A stretch of 64,000 nucleotides of DNA from an uncultured Fibrobacter sp. Its GTDB lineage: Bacteria > Fibrobacterota > Fibrobacteria > Fibrobacterales > Fibrobacteraceae. Positions 34,110 through 41,821 of the stretch are shown piece by piece (the stretch's first letter is position 1; every line of letters starts with the position of its first letter). Under the pieces are notes generated by a model that was not told where the DNA came from, searched no databases, and saw only the letters and a list, made by a program, of their open reading frames with translations. Both the position numbers and the translations under genes were made by a program. The stretch spans positions 43,996-107,995 of the forward strand of contig CAKUWY010000011.1 of the NCBI GenBank assembly GCA_934699585.1, in the 5' to 3' direction.

Positions 34110-34571
34110 TTAATCGTTGCAATAGCGAGCCGATTTTTCACTTATCAAGACTTTTGATGTAGACAAATAAGGACAAGCCAAAATCTGCTCTTCGGTAAAG
34201 ATGTTTACGCCTTGATTCTTTAGCAAATTAAATTCAACATCCTTAACCATCCCCCCATTCATATATATTTCGATGTTTTCTCCCGATAGCCATATTCCAT
34301 TGCAAAAAACGGATATTTTTATTTCTATCGGATTATTAAAAAAATGTTTTTTTTCCGGCAAACCAACAATTGTAGGATGGGTTTCCGTTTCCAATAAAGT
34401 CCCTTCGTATATTAAATCTACCTTTATTGAATCAGATCCATCAGGGGCGTAAGCGTAACATATAAAACCATTCATACACTCTGGATAATCTAGTGGAGTG
34501 CACATAAAGCAACAACACGCTAGCGAAATAAACAGAACCATTGATATTTTTGCAATATAAAAGCTTTTCAC
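34110..34571 (-). CDS. Small putative lipoprotein, divergent member
   Basis: 153 residues if started at the GTG at 34571, which has GGAAGGA nine bases upstream; ATG alternatives at 34601 and earlier lack a site and lie in the duplicated segment. The hydrophobic N-terminus FYIAKISMVLFISLACCCFMC ends in a Cys-rich lipobox. The mature part CTPLDYPECMNGFICYAYAPDGSDSIKVDLIY shares only DSIKV with the paralogues. Function unknown. It ends just before the truncated copy at 34016. Confidence 0.55.
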   Translation of the reverse strand: MKSFYIAKISMVLFISLACCCFMCTPLDYPECMNGFICYAYAPDGSDSIKVDLIYEGTLLETETHPTIVGLPEKKHFFNNPIEIKISVFCNGIWLSGENIEIYMNGGMVKDVEFNLLKNQGVNIFTEEQILACPYLSTSKVLISEKSARYCND

Positions 34572-34594
34572 TATTAATAATCCTTCCACCAGTC

Positions 34595-35212
34595 TAAACA
34601 TTGGAGTAAAATATATTCTTTGGAAAATACTTCTCATTATGTCATGAATCGAAAACTTTATTCACTAGTATCATCTTCAACTATAAACTCACTAGCATTA
34701 TCCACAACTATAATCTTATAGGTAGAATCTATGTTGCAACCATTTTTCTGTGTCGCAAATGTCGAGTAATCACGACTGTCTTCTGGAATGTAATGAGCGT
34801 TTATATAACTTCCAGGCCCGCCGTTGTCAATTGTAACAGAAATAGTCTTAAATAAAGTTTCTTGTTCTCCACAAAACGCCTTTTCATCGATGTAATATCG
34901 ACCATAATTTTGTCCCGTTTCCCGATATAAATCCTTACAACTTTTTTCCAGGTTGACTCGTCTATCACATTCCTTACAAGGAATGGAATCTTTCAACAAA
35001 TAAAGCAAGGTATCGTTTCTGTAAATTGCCACATGAATCGAATCTGCTTTTTTTGGTGTATATATATCCAAAAACAAACCACAATCAAGCTTTGATGGAT
35101 CTGCAGGCGAGCAAGCATGGCCACAAAATATTAAATAAATAGCAGCCCCCAAAAAATAAATAGAACTACAAGGCCTCATTGAATGACCAATCCTCGTTCC
35201 ACGTCCAATGTT
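34595..35212. repeat. 618-bp direct repeat, right copy
   Basis: Partner of 32057-32674. This copy sits in the context with a complete upstream 113-residue gene, so it is probably the parent. The left copy keeps only the tail of that gene, as expected if a segment beginning inside it was copied. Confidence 0.9.
34658..35179 (-). CDS. Small putative lipoprotein, duplicated copy A'
   Basis: 173 residues from the ATG at 35179. Only one or two residues differ from the gene at 32120-32641 (for example the penultimate region DDTSE against DDASE). The start overlaps the stop of the 113-residue gene by 14 bp (35166-35179), suggesting translational coupling. Contains the CKEC pair and the DSIHV and GCNIDSTYKI marks of the array. 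Function unknown. Confidence 0.68.
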   Translation of the reverse strand: MRPCSSIYFLGAAIYLIFCGHACSPADPSKLDCGLFLDIYTPKKADSIHVAIYRNDTLLYLLKDSIPCKECDRRVNLEKSCKDLYRETGQNYGRYYIDEKAFCGEQETLFKTISVTIDNGGPGSYINAHYIPEDSRDYSTFATQKNGCNIDSTYKIIVVDNASEFIVEDDTSE

Positions 35213-35507
35213 CATGATAACGATCCTCTACTCCCGGTCTTTTTTTATACGCTTCGTTCCAGTATTTTTCATCACCTTCATGGCCTTTATTATAATACCC
35301 TTTTTCATAAAACTGCTTTGACCATTTTTCATGATTTTCCTCAACACCTTTCTTTATATTCCCATACACATCAACATAACCTTGATCATAAAGGAACTGA
35401 AAATAATAAGCTTCTATTTCATAAGGGTTAGCGTGATAGCCTTTCCCCTTTGTTTTAGTCATGGCGACATCATTTTCCAAATCACCAACTTGATTAACAT
35501 CTGTCAT
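35166..35507 (-). CDS. 113-residue protein rich in Tyr, Trp and charge; full-length family member
   Basis: Reads MTDVNQVGDLENDVAM, then YHANPYEIEAYYFQFLYDQGY, HEKWSKQFYEKGYYNKGHEGDE and the tail YHEHWTWNEDWSFNEAL. No signal peptide or membrane segment. AAGGAA precedes the ATG. The NPYEIEAY motif vaguely recalls helical segments after zinc-peptidase HExxH motifs, but no HExxH is present, so no function is claimed. Three truncated relatives of its 3' half precede the other lipoprotein genes. The conserved tail may be kept because it carries the translation start of the lipoprotein downstream. Confidence 0.65.
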   Translation of the reverse strand: MTDVNQVGDLENDVAMTKTKGKGYHANPYEIEAYYFQFLYDQGYVDVYGNIKKGVEENHEKWSKQFYEKGYYNKGHEGDEKYWNEAYKKRPGVEDRYHEHWTWNEDWSFNEAL

Positions 35508-35530
35508 ATTCTATTCCTTTGGATAAGTAA

Positions 35531-35808
35531 TTAATTCTTTATACAACGGACTGGATAAGCATTGACCTTGGGTTCAGTGGGTTTTAAAAATGCAGCACTA
35601 TAAGTGCTTCTTATACGAGCATAATTCTCCGCGGGACGATCTATTCTATTAGACTCCGAATCTGTCCAAAAATATGAATATTTTCAGCATTACAGGGAAC
35701 TTCTATTCCGACACCCTTTTTTTTGTCGGGCCCGCTGGAACTATTATCATTGCAGGAGAATAACAGACATGAAAAAAAGAGCACAACACCAAGTAACATC
35801 TTCTTCAT
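35531..35808 (-). pseudogene. Frameshifted FISUMP-like lipoprotein
   Basis: Frame one starts at 35808: MKKMLLGVVLFFSCLLFSC is a lipoprotein signal with a Ser-rich start, continuing to EVPCNAEN and a stop at 35641. Another frame then reads SYFWTDSESNRIDRPAENY, then RSTYSAAFLKPTEPKVNAYPVRCIKN and stop (35531). The last residues VRCIK are the usual end of FISUMP domains (compare SIRCIKE at 18262). Most of the domain is missing and the remainder is out of frame, so this is a decayed gene unless a sequencing error is involved. Confidence 0.65.
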
Positions 35809-35809
35809 T

Positions 35810-36472
35810 TTACTTATCCTCCATGCACAGTTTTTTCATTGTTTGAGCACGCGTATCCAAAATATCCTCTACATTATCCGACAGATGCCCTACGGATGTT
35901 GAACATGTCAGATGTAGGCTCTTTTCATTACATTCAGCCTTATGGCGGTGCAATGTTCCACCCTCGCTTTCGCAGGCCTGCTCAAAATCCGAGAGGTCCT
36001 TTTCGCAGTTCGTCACTTCATAGTAGTCGTTGTCCAATTTTGTGTGGTAAACAACGCCATCATCATTTGCAGTCAAGAAAAAGGTCTGCATAAATTCACT
36101 AACATTCATTATACTTTTTAAGATTTGCACCCCAAAATCCTGTCGATGGATGCGGACATAGCAATAAAAGAATGGGTCGTTTTCTTCGATAGAGAAATAT
36201 TCCTCGCCCACACCGGAAAATGTGACCTCGTACCAAAAGTCTGTCGAATCCATTGCATAGTCACCAATATCGGCAGGCATAACATCGGCAAAAATCTGGA
36301 TGGAATCCACCTTTCTTTCCATAATCGCCTTTTCGTCGGCCGAAAATTCTGCGACCGCGTTGTCGTCTATAGTACCGCCAGCCGTATTTTTTTCAGAGCA
36401 GGCGGCAACTCCCCAAAAGAGCGTCCCCGAAAAAAGAGCCACAAGAATTTTTCCAAGTACCCTATTTTTCAT
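35810..36472 (-). CDS. Putative lipoprotein paired with a TIGR02147 regulator
   Basis: 220 residues from the ATG at 36472. N-terminus MKNRVLGKILVALFSGTLF with lipobox GVAAC, lipidated Cys25. The mature protein has no family I recognise. It has several Cys residues in its C-terminal half (CEKDLSDFEQACES...CNEKSLHLTCS) that could form disulfides. The start overlaps the end of the regulator gene by 11 bp, so the two are co-translated. Regulator-then-secreted-protein pairs of this kind suggest the lipoprotein is a direct target or partner. Confidence 0.7.
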   Translation of the reverse strand: MKNRVLGKILVALFSGTLFWGVAACSEKNTAGGTIDDNAVAEFSADEKAIMERKVDSIQIFADVMPADIGDYAMDSTDFWYEVTFSGVGEEYFSIEENDPFFYCYVRIHRQDFGVQILKSIMNVSEFMQTFFLTANDDGVVYHTKLDNDYYEVTNCEKDLSDFEQACESEGGTLHRHKAECNEKSLHLTCSTSVGHLSDNVEDILDTRAQTMKKLCMEDK

Positions 36473-37298
36473 TTTCACTCCCATCCAATTTCTGTGTCAG
36501 TGGAAACAACTGCAGGTTCAGCCGCAGCACCTGTTCCACCTTTTCGTCTTTCAAAATGATATTCTGAACCTGTTCGCGACATTTTCGCAGGACTTCTACA
36601 ATCTTGCCATAGGCATCGTTTGATACTCCCATGGTGATTCCCGATATAAAGCGTTCCTCCGCCGAAAAACGGTCAATGGCATCAACGGCAAAACTTGCCA
36701 TTTGCCTGTTCATGGAGCGCACAGCCAGGGAAATCGACTGTGTGTCACCAGCAATCAACTTGTCCGTCTGCGCGTATGTGCTGTCTCCTACCCTCTTGAG
36801 GATTCCCGAATCAACCTGAAACTTGATCGAGTCCATAATTTCCCTGGCAGAAACTTCGTTAACGCACTTGTTCGCAATCTCCTTTGGCATTGCCCCCGGC
36901 ATGGCAGGGGCAAGCTCGCGTACCACCGGATGGATCCAAGAATCGTAATACTTATACGCTTCTGCACCGACAAGGTTCACCTTGTTTGCATTGGCGATGG
37001 ACTGCATCTCGGCATAGGCGTAGCGTCTTTTTTCATCGGTCTTTGCCTGCGCATAGGTCACCATATTGAAGAAGTAGTCCCGTTCCATGCCGACAAAATT
37101 GAAGGCATCCGCCACCTTGACGGTCGCTTTCTTCCCGAGGTTCGCCTTACCCTCGCAAACTTGTTTCATGAACACCGGCGAGGCAAACCCTGCCATTTTT
37201 GAATAGTCTCGCCACGAGAATGCCGATGTGTGCTTTTTCCAGTCATAAAAATCCTGCAGATACTGCCGAAAGTCTTGATACCTTAAAATGGATTCCAT
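36462..37298 (-). CDS. TIGR02147-family regulator
   Basis: 278 residues from the ATG at 37298 (MESILRYQDFRQYLQDFY). The N-terminal part includes FSWRDYSKMAGFASPVFMKQVCEGKANLG, a helix-turn-helix-like segment, then VADAFNFVGMERDYFFNMVTYAQA, the signature of this family, which is expanded in Fibrobacter. The C-terminus ends RLNLQLFPLTQKL as in other members. The -10 box lies 7 bases before the ATG, so the mRNA is probably leaderless. It heads a two-gene operon with the lipoprotein. Upstream GTATTC pairs also occur in front of the Tc-like and Pycsar operons, so it may bind all three (inference). Confidence 0.82.
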   Translation of the reverse strand: MESILRYQDFRQYLQDFYDWKKHTSAFSWRDYSKMAGFASPVFMKQVCEGKANLGKKATVKVADAFNFVGMERDYFFNMVTYAQAKTDEKRRYAYAEMQSIANANKVNLVGAEAYKYYDSWIHPVVRELAPAMPGAMPKEIANKCVNEVSAREIMDSIKFQVDSGILKRVGDSTYAQTDKLIAGDTQSISLAVRSMNRQMASFAVDAIDRFSAEERFISGITMGVSNDAYGKIVEVLRKCREQVQNIILKDEKVEQVLRLNLQLFPLTQKLDGSENEK

Positions 37299-37305
37299 AC
37301 TGTTA

Positions 37306-37334
37306 AATCTATGTAGCCATAGTGGGAAAGTCAA
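37306..37334 (-). promoter_or_regulatory. Promoter of the TIGR02147 gene, probable leaderless transcript
   Basis: Minus strand: -35 TTGACT (37334-37329), 17-bp spacer, -10 TAGATT (37311-37306), ATG at 37298. Transcription would start at or within one or two bases of the ATG, and no Shine-Dalgarno sequence could fit. Identical hexamers and spacing appear at 29371-29399. Confidence 0.65.
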
Positions 37335-37408
37335 TGGTTTTTAATACAAAAATTTGTTTTTTAAATAATTAAATGAGTTTTTTACCACTTATCCACAAAA
37401 CAAATAAT

Positions 37409-37432
37409 TTTGAATACGCTTTGAATACAGCG
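37409..37432. promoter_or_regulatory. Paired GAATAC boxes upstream of the regulator
   Basis: GAATAC at 37412 and 37423, 11 bp apart, inside near-identical TTTGAATAC repeats. They lie 78 bp upstream of the regulator's -35, almost the same distance as in front of the Tc-like operon (79 bp). Likely an operator or activator site. Confidence 0.55.
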
Positions 37433-37472
37433 CAATGCACAAAAACGCCGTCATATTCATAGCACCGTTTTG

Positions 37473-37502
37473 AAAAAGCGCCAGGAGAATTTCTCCTGAC
37501 GC
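37473..37502 (-). terminator. Terminator after the 120-residue coiled-coil gene
   Basis: On the minus strand an 11-base stem (GCGTCAGGAGA with TCTCCTGGCGC, one mismatch) and a short loop are followed by TTTTTC. It lies about 100 bp past the stop at 37605. Confidence 0.65.
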
Positions 37503-37509
37503 CTACTTA

Positions 37510-37562
37510 TTCTGCGCTGGATCCTTCGACTTCGCAACTTCGTTGCTCCGCTCAGGATGACA
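37510..37562. repeat. Intergenic CTGGATCC...AGGATGACA repeat
   Basis: Same outer frame as the element at 12988-13022, with a longer inner palindrome (GACTTCGCAA/TTCGTTGCTCC region). A dispersed intergenic repeat of unknown function. Confidence 0.55.
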
Positions 37563-37604
37563 CGTGCATGTTACCCTAACCGCTCGGGCAGCGCTCAAAA
37601 GCAA

Positions 37605-37967
37605 CTACTTGCCGGCCTTGTTCTGCTCCAGCTCGTCTTCGAGTTTCTTGGTCTGGGCGTTGTTCGCGTCGATGATGTTTTTCAGGTTGTCGATTTCCAC
37701 GCCCTGCTTGGCCACCTGGTCCTTGAGTTCTTCGCACTTGGCGGCGTAGGTCTGTTCCGATTCAATGCGGTTGTTCAGTTCCTTGCGCAGGCAGTCCACG
37801 GAACCGCGGAGGGTGTCCACCGCCTGTTCGGCTTCTTTCAAGGCCGGATTTTCATCGGCACCAGCCGCCTCAGAACAGGCACACTTGCCGCCCATGAACT
37901 TCTTGGATAAAGCGACGGCGGCGGCAGCACCGGCAATCGCACCGACTAAAAAGGTTCCTGCTTTCAT
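37605..37967 (-). CDS. Small membrane-anchored coiled-coil protein
   Basis: 120 residues. The N-terminus MKAGTFLVGAIAGAAAAVAL is a Gly/Ala-rich membrane anchor, followed by KKFMGGKCACSEA and then a continuous heptad-like coiled coil from about residue 42 to 115 (ALKEAEQAVDTLRGSVDCLRKEL...). The layout resembles YtxH-type small stress/envelope proteins, but no firm family is assigned. Flanked by its own terminator and by a repeat-containing gap on the lon side. Confidence 0.65.
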   Translation of the reverse strand: MKAGTFLVGAIAGAAAAVALSKKFMGGKCACSEAAGADENPALKEAEQAVDTLRGSVDCLRKELNNRIESEQTYAAKCEELKDQVAKQGVEIDNLKNIIDANNAQTKKLEDELEQNKAGK

Positions 37968-38014
37968 AAGAACTCCTTGTGTATTGATTCCTTCTCGGGA
38001 ATATAGTAAAGTTC

Positions 38015-38043
38015 AAAAAGGAGATGCCCGCCTGCGCGGGCAT
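38015..38043 (-). terminator. Terminator downstream of lon
   Basis: On the minus strand ATGCCCGC / GCGGGCAT with a 4-base loop is followed by CTCCTTTTTG. It lies 116 bp past the lon stop. Confidence 0.6.
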
Positions 38044-38150
38044 GACAAGGGTGAGAAACCGCACCCGGATCCTCGCCGGAGTTTATCCCGCACTTGATGC
38101 GGGACCTGGATGACGAGGATGGAAAGCGAGGATGACAAGGGCGGCAGGTC
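38044..38150. repeat. Cluster of GGATGAC-type intergenic repeats
   Basis: Contains GGATCCTCGCCGGAG, a CCCGCA-CTTGA-TGCGGG hairpin near 38087-38103, and repeated GGATGAC/GATGACAAGG words. Composition is GC-rich and non-coding. Related in style to the elements at 12941 and 37510. Confidence 0.5.
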
Positions 38151-38158
38151 CTAAAACC

Positions 38159-40489
38159 TCACTTCTTAGGTTTCGGGAACAGTTCCTTGATGATTTCGTC
38201 GATGTGCTTTTTCGTGTGGATTTTCAGGCCCTTCTTTGCAGGGGCCGGAAGTTCCGTCACGTCCTTCTTGTTGCCTTCGGGCAGGTAGAGCGTCTTGACA
38301 CCCGCCTCCTGGGCGGCAAGCGCCTTCTCGTTGAGTCCGCCGATAGGCAGCAGGTCTCCCGTAAGGCTGACTTCGCCCGTAAAAGCAATATCCGGCGACA
38401 CGGGCCTGCGGGTAAAGGCCGAAAGCAGGGACAGCGTAAGGGCGATACCCGCCGACGGGCCGTCCTTGGGCACGGCACCCTCGGGCACGTGGATGTGAAT
38501 ATCGGTCTTCTTGACGATGGCGGGGTCAATGCCGAACCGCTGCAAACGTTCACGAACAAGGCTCAAGGCAATCTGGGCCGATTCCTTCATCACGTCGCCC
38601 AGCTTTCCGGTGAGCAACAGGTGGCCCTTGCCCGAAAGGAGCTTGCATTCCAGCGTGAGGATTTCGCCACCTACACTGGTCCAGGCAAGGCCCGTAATCA
38701 CACCGTGATGTCCAGGAGCGGGCAGGCGGTTCTCGGTAAAGCGGGGAACGCCCAGGTATTCCTGCAGCAGCTTTTCGGTCAGATCCTTCTTGACCTTCTT
38801 GCCCATGACAATTTCTTTGGCACGGTGTCGGACGATACTTTCCAGGGAGCGTTCCAGTTCACGGACGCCAGCCTCACGGGTCCATTCCCGAATGACTTTT
38901 TCGATGAGAGCGTCGGAAATAGAAATGTCCTTGTCCAGGGCAACACCGCAGCGCTCGCAGATTTTCGGAATCAGGAACTTCGCTGCAATCTGCTTCTTTT
39001 CGTGGGCGTAATAGCCGGGCAGGCGCACCACTTCCAAGCGGTCCCGCAGGGCGTCGGGAATTTCAGCCTCGGAGTTGGCAGTGGCGATGAACAGCACTCG
39101 GCTAAGGTCCAGACCCACTTCCATAAAGTGGTCCGTAAAGTCGTGATTCTGTTCCGGGTCCAGAACTTCTAGCAAGGCGCTGGCAGGGTCGCCCCTGAAG
39201 TCGGCGGCCATCTTGTCGATTTCGTCCAGCAAAAGCACAGGGTTCATGCATTTGGCACGACGGAGCGCCTGGATAAAACGGCCAGGCATGGCGCCAATGT
39301 AGGTGCGGCGATGCCCACGGATTTCGGCTTCGTCACGGACACCGCCCAGGGTAATGCGCACAAAGTTCCGCTGCATGGAGGCGGCAATGGATTCCACCAG
39401 GGTGGTCTTGCCAACGCCGGGAGGGCCCACCAGGCAAAGAATAGGAGCGCGACGTTCCGTGCCCGTCAATTTCAGCACGGCGATGTATTCCAGAATGCGG
39501 TCCTTCACCTTGTCCAGACCGAAATGCTTGGCATCCAGATCCGCCTTCACCTTTTTCAGGTTCAGCACCGTATCGCTGTAAACGCCATAGGGCATGGAGA
39601 GGAACCAGTCGATGTAGTTCCGCACTACCGCATATTCCGGCGTGGTGGGGTGCATCAGGCGCATGCGGGCGATTTCCTCTTCCATCTTTTCCATGATGGC
39701 CGGGGAGAAATTCTTGGCCTTCAGTTTCTTCAGCAGCTGGTCCGGTTCCGAGGAGGAATTTTCGCCGTCGTTCAGTTCGTCTTGCAGCTGGCGAATCTGT
39801 TCACTGATGAACCATTCCTTCTGCTGCTGGGCCATTTTCTGACGAACGCTCTGCTGGATCTTGACCATCACATTTTCGTTGTCGTCGGTGATGGACATGA
39901 GGGCCAACAACTTTGCGGCCATGTCGTCCAGAGATTCCGCTTCCAAGAAGTTCTGCTTTTCGGCCAAGGAAATCTGCAAGAAGGGGATAATCCCGTAAAA
40001 GGCATTCAGCTGGCTGTCCATGCCAAAGAAGGCATCTACCATGCCTTCGGCAATGTTCCGCTTGGCGGCATAGTCCCTGAAGTTGGAAAGAACGTCACCG
40101 AAACTTTCGGTCTTGTCCTTGTTGCCAACAGGAACTTTCCGGGGAGATACCGTCACATGCAAGAACCCGTCTTTCATGACCACAGAACGCAGGTCCACAA
40201 TCTGCTCACCTTCCAGCACCACCTTCACGCAGCCGTTGGGGAAAGGCGTCACGTTGCTCACATGGGCGGCAACGCCTACCGTGTACAAGTCCAAGAGCGG
40301 GTTGGAAATTTCTTCTTGCTCAACATCCTTCTGGGTCACCAGAATAATTTCGCCATCGTGGGCCTCGGCGTATTCCAGAGCGCGGAGCGAAATATCGCGG
40401 CCCACCAGAATACGGCGGGTCGTAAAAGGGAAAACAATAGCGTCCCTCAAAGGCAAAAGAGGGAATATCTTAGAAAAATCAAAAGCCAT
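38159..40489 (-). CDS. lon: ATP-dependent protease Lon
   Basis: 776 residues, usual length. The N-terminal substrate-binding domain starts PLLPLRDAIVFPFTTRRILVGR. The AAA+ module has Walker A GPPGVGKTT, Walker B LLLDEIDKM and GGVRDEAEIRGHRRTYIGAMPG. The C-terminal Ser-Lys protease domain has PKDGPSAG (catalytic Ser) and GGLNEKALAA (catalytic Lys). It degrades damaged and regulatory proteins in the cytoplasm. It lies 34 bp after clpX at the end of a tig-clpP-clpX-lon run, the common order in bacteria. Confidence 0.97.
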   Translation of the reverse strand: MAFDFSKIFPLLPLRDAIVFPFTTRRILVGRDISLRALEYAEAHDGEIILVTQKDVEQEEISNPLLDLYTVGVAAHVSNVTPFPNGCVKVVLEGEQIVDLRSVVMKDGFLHVTVSPRKVPVGNKDKTESFGDVLSNFRDYAAKRNIAEGMVDAFFGMDSQLNAFYGIIPFLQISLAEKQNFLEAESLDDMAAKLLALMSITDDNENVMVKIQQSVRQKMAQQQKEWFISEQIRQLQDELNDGENSSSEPDQLLKKLKAKNFSPAIMEKMEEEIARMRLMHPTTPEYAVVRNYIDWFLSMPYGVYSDTVLNLKKVKADLDAKHFGLDKVKDRILEYIAVLKLTGTERRAPILCLVGPPGVGKTTLVESIAASMQRNFVRITLGGVRDEAEIRGHRRTYIGAMPGRFIQALRRAKCMNPVLLLDEIDKMAADFRGDPASALLEVLDPEQNHDFTDHFMEVGLDLSRVLFIATANSEAEIPDALRDRLEVVRLPGYYAHEKKQIAAKFLIPKICERCGVALDKDISISDALIEKVIREWTREAGVRELERSLESIVRHRAKEIVMGKKVKKDLTEKLLQEYLGVPRFTENRLPAPGHHGVITGLAWTSVGGEILTLECKLLSGKGHLLLTGKLGDVMKESAQIALSLVRERLQRFGIDPAIVKKTDIHIHVPEGAVPKDGPSAGIALTLSLLSAFTRRPVSPDIAFTGEVSLTGDLLPIGGLNEKALAAQEAGVKTLYLPEGNKKDVTELPAPAKKGLKIHTKKHIDEIIKELFPKPKK

Positions 40490-40523
40490 ATTTCAATAAT
40501 AGTAAAGCAAGCAAAACCGGGCG

Positions 40524-41816
40524 TTACGCCACGTTCTTGCCGGCTTTTTTCGAGGATTTCTTCCCGGAAACCGCCAGAGGGTTCAAGCCCCTGCGGATAA
40601 TTTCGTCTGTAAGCACCAGCTTCTTGGCCCCTGTACCAGGCATTTCGAACATGGCCTGCTGCAGGGACTTTTCCATGACGGAACGGAGCCCGCGGGCGCC
40701 CGTCTTTCGGCTCATGGTTTCGCGAACGATTTCCTTGAGGGCCTCGTCGGTAAAGTCCAGCTCGATGCCGTCCATGGCAAAGAGGCTCTTGAACTGCTTG
40801 ACCAGTGCGTTTTTCGGCTGGGTCAAGATGTTCAGCAAGGCCTTCTCGTCCAGTTCTTCGAGAGCAACCGCAATAGGCAAGCGACCCACGATTTCGGGAA
40901 TGAGACCGAACTTGATCAGGTCATCGGGTTCCAGCTGCTTGAAAAGTTCACTCAGGGAATTGTCGGATTCGCTCCGGATGTCGGCGCCAAAGCCCATGCC
41001 GCCCTTGTTCACCCGCTGGGAAATAATCTTGTCTAGCGTTTCGAAGGCGCCACCGCAAATGAACAGGATGTTCTTGGTGTTCACCTGCACCAGGGGTTGT
41101 TCCGGATGCTTGCGGCCGCCCTTGGGAGGCACTGCGGCAACGGTCCCTTCCAAAAGTTTCAGCAGGCCCTGCTGCACACCTTCGCCACTCACGTCGCGGG
41201 TAATGGAAGGATTCGCCGTCTTGCGGGCAATCTTGTCAATTTCGTCGATGAAGATGATTCCACGTTCTGCACGGGCTACATCGTAGTCGGCGGCCTGCAA
41301 CAGGCGCACGATAATGCTATCTACGTCTTCGCCCACGTAGCCCGCTTCGGTAAGTACAGTCGCGTCGGCAATGGTGAAGGGCACGTCCAAAAAGCGGGCC
41401 ATGGTCTGGGCCAAGAGGGTCTTGCCCGAACCGGTAGGGCCCACCAGAAGCAGGTTGGACTTTTCCACCTCCACGGTATCACCGTTCGGGTGGGCCTGCT
41501 TGTAACGCAGGCGTTTGTAATGGTTATAGACCGCCACCGAAAGGGCAATCTTCGCCTGTTCCTGACCGATAACGAAATCGTCCAGGTGGGCCTTGATTTC
41601 GGAAGGGAGCGGAAGGGGCTTCTGGCTTGCAACCTCTGCCGCCTGCTTTTCTTGCAAGGAACGGGACTTGTCCTCTTCGATAATCCGGTAGCACATGGAA
41701 ACGCAGTCGCTGCAAATATGCACGCCTGCGCCGGCAATCATCTTGTCCACCTGTTCGGCGGACTTTCCGCAAAAGCTACACGTTACCGCAGGGCGGTTTT
41801 TCCCATTCCTGTACAT
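40524..41816 (-). CDS. clpX: ClpXP unfoldase subunit ClpX
   Basis: 430 residues. The N-terminal zinc-binding domain is CSFCGKS...HICSDCV (four Cys). The AAA+ domain has LLVGPTGSGKTLLAQT, the GYVGED pore loop, and Walker B IIFIDEIDKIARK, followed by SGEGVQQGLLKLLEGT. ClpX unfolds substrates and feeds them to ClpP. It follows clpP by 5 bp, so the two are translated together. Confidence 0.97.
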   Translation of the reverse strand: MYRNGKNRPAVTCSFCGKSAEQVDKMIAGAGVHICSDCVSMCYRIIEEDKSRSLQEKQAAEVASQKPLPLPSEIKAHLDDFVIGQEQAKIALSVAVYNHYKRLRYKQAHPNGDTVEVEKSNLLLVGPTGSGKTLLAQTMARFLDVPFTIADATVLTEAGYVGEDVDSIIVRLLQAADYDVARAERGIIFIDEIDKIARKTANPSITRDVSGEGVQQGLLKLLEGTVAAVPPKGGRKHPEQPLVQVNTKNILFICGGAFETLDKIISQRVNKGGMGFGADIRSESDNSLSELFKQLEPDDLIKFGLIPEIVGRLPIAVALEELDEKALLNILTQPKNALVKQFKSLFAMDGIELDFTDEALKEIVRETMSRKTGARGLRSVMEKSLQQAMFEMPGTGAKKLVLTDEIIRRGLNPLAVSGKKSSKKAGKNVA

Positions 41817-41821
41817 GAATC

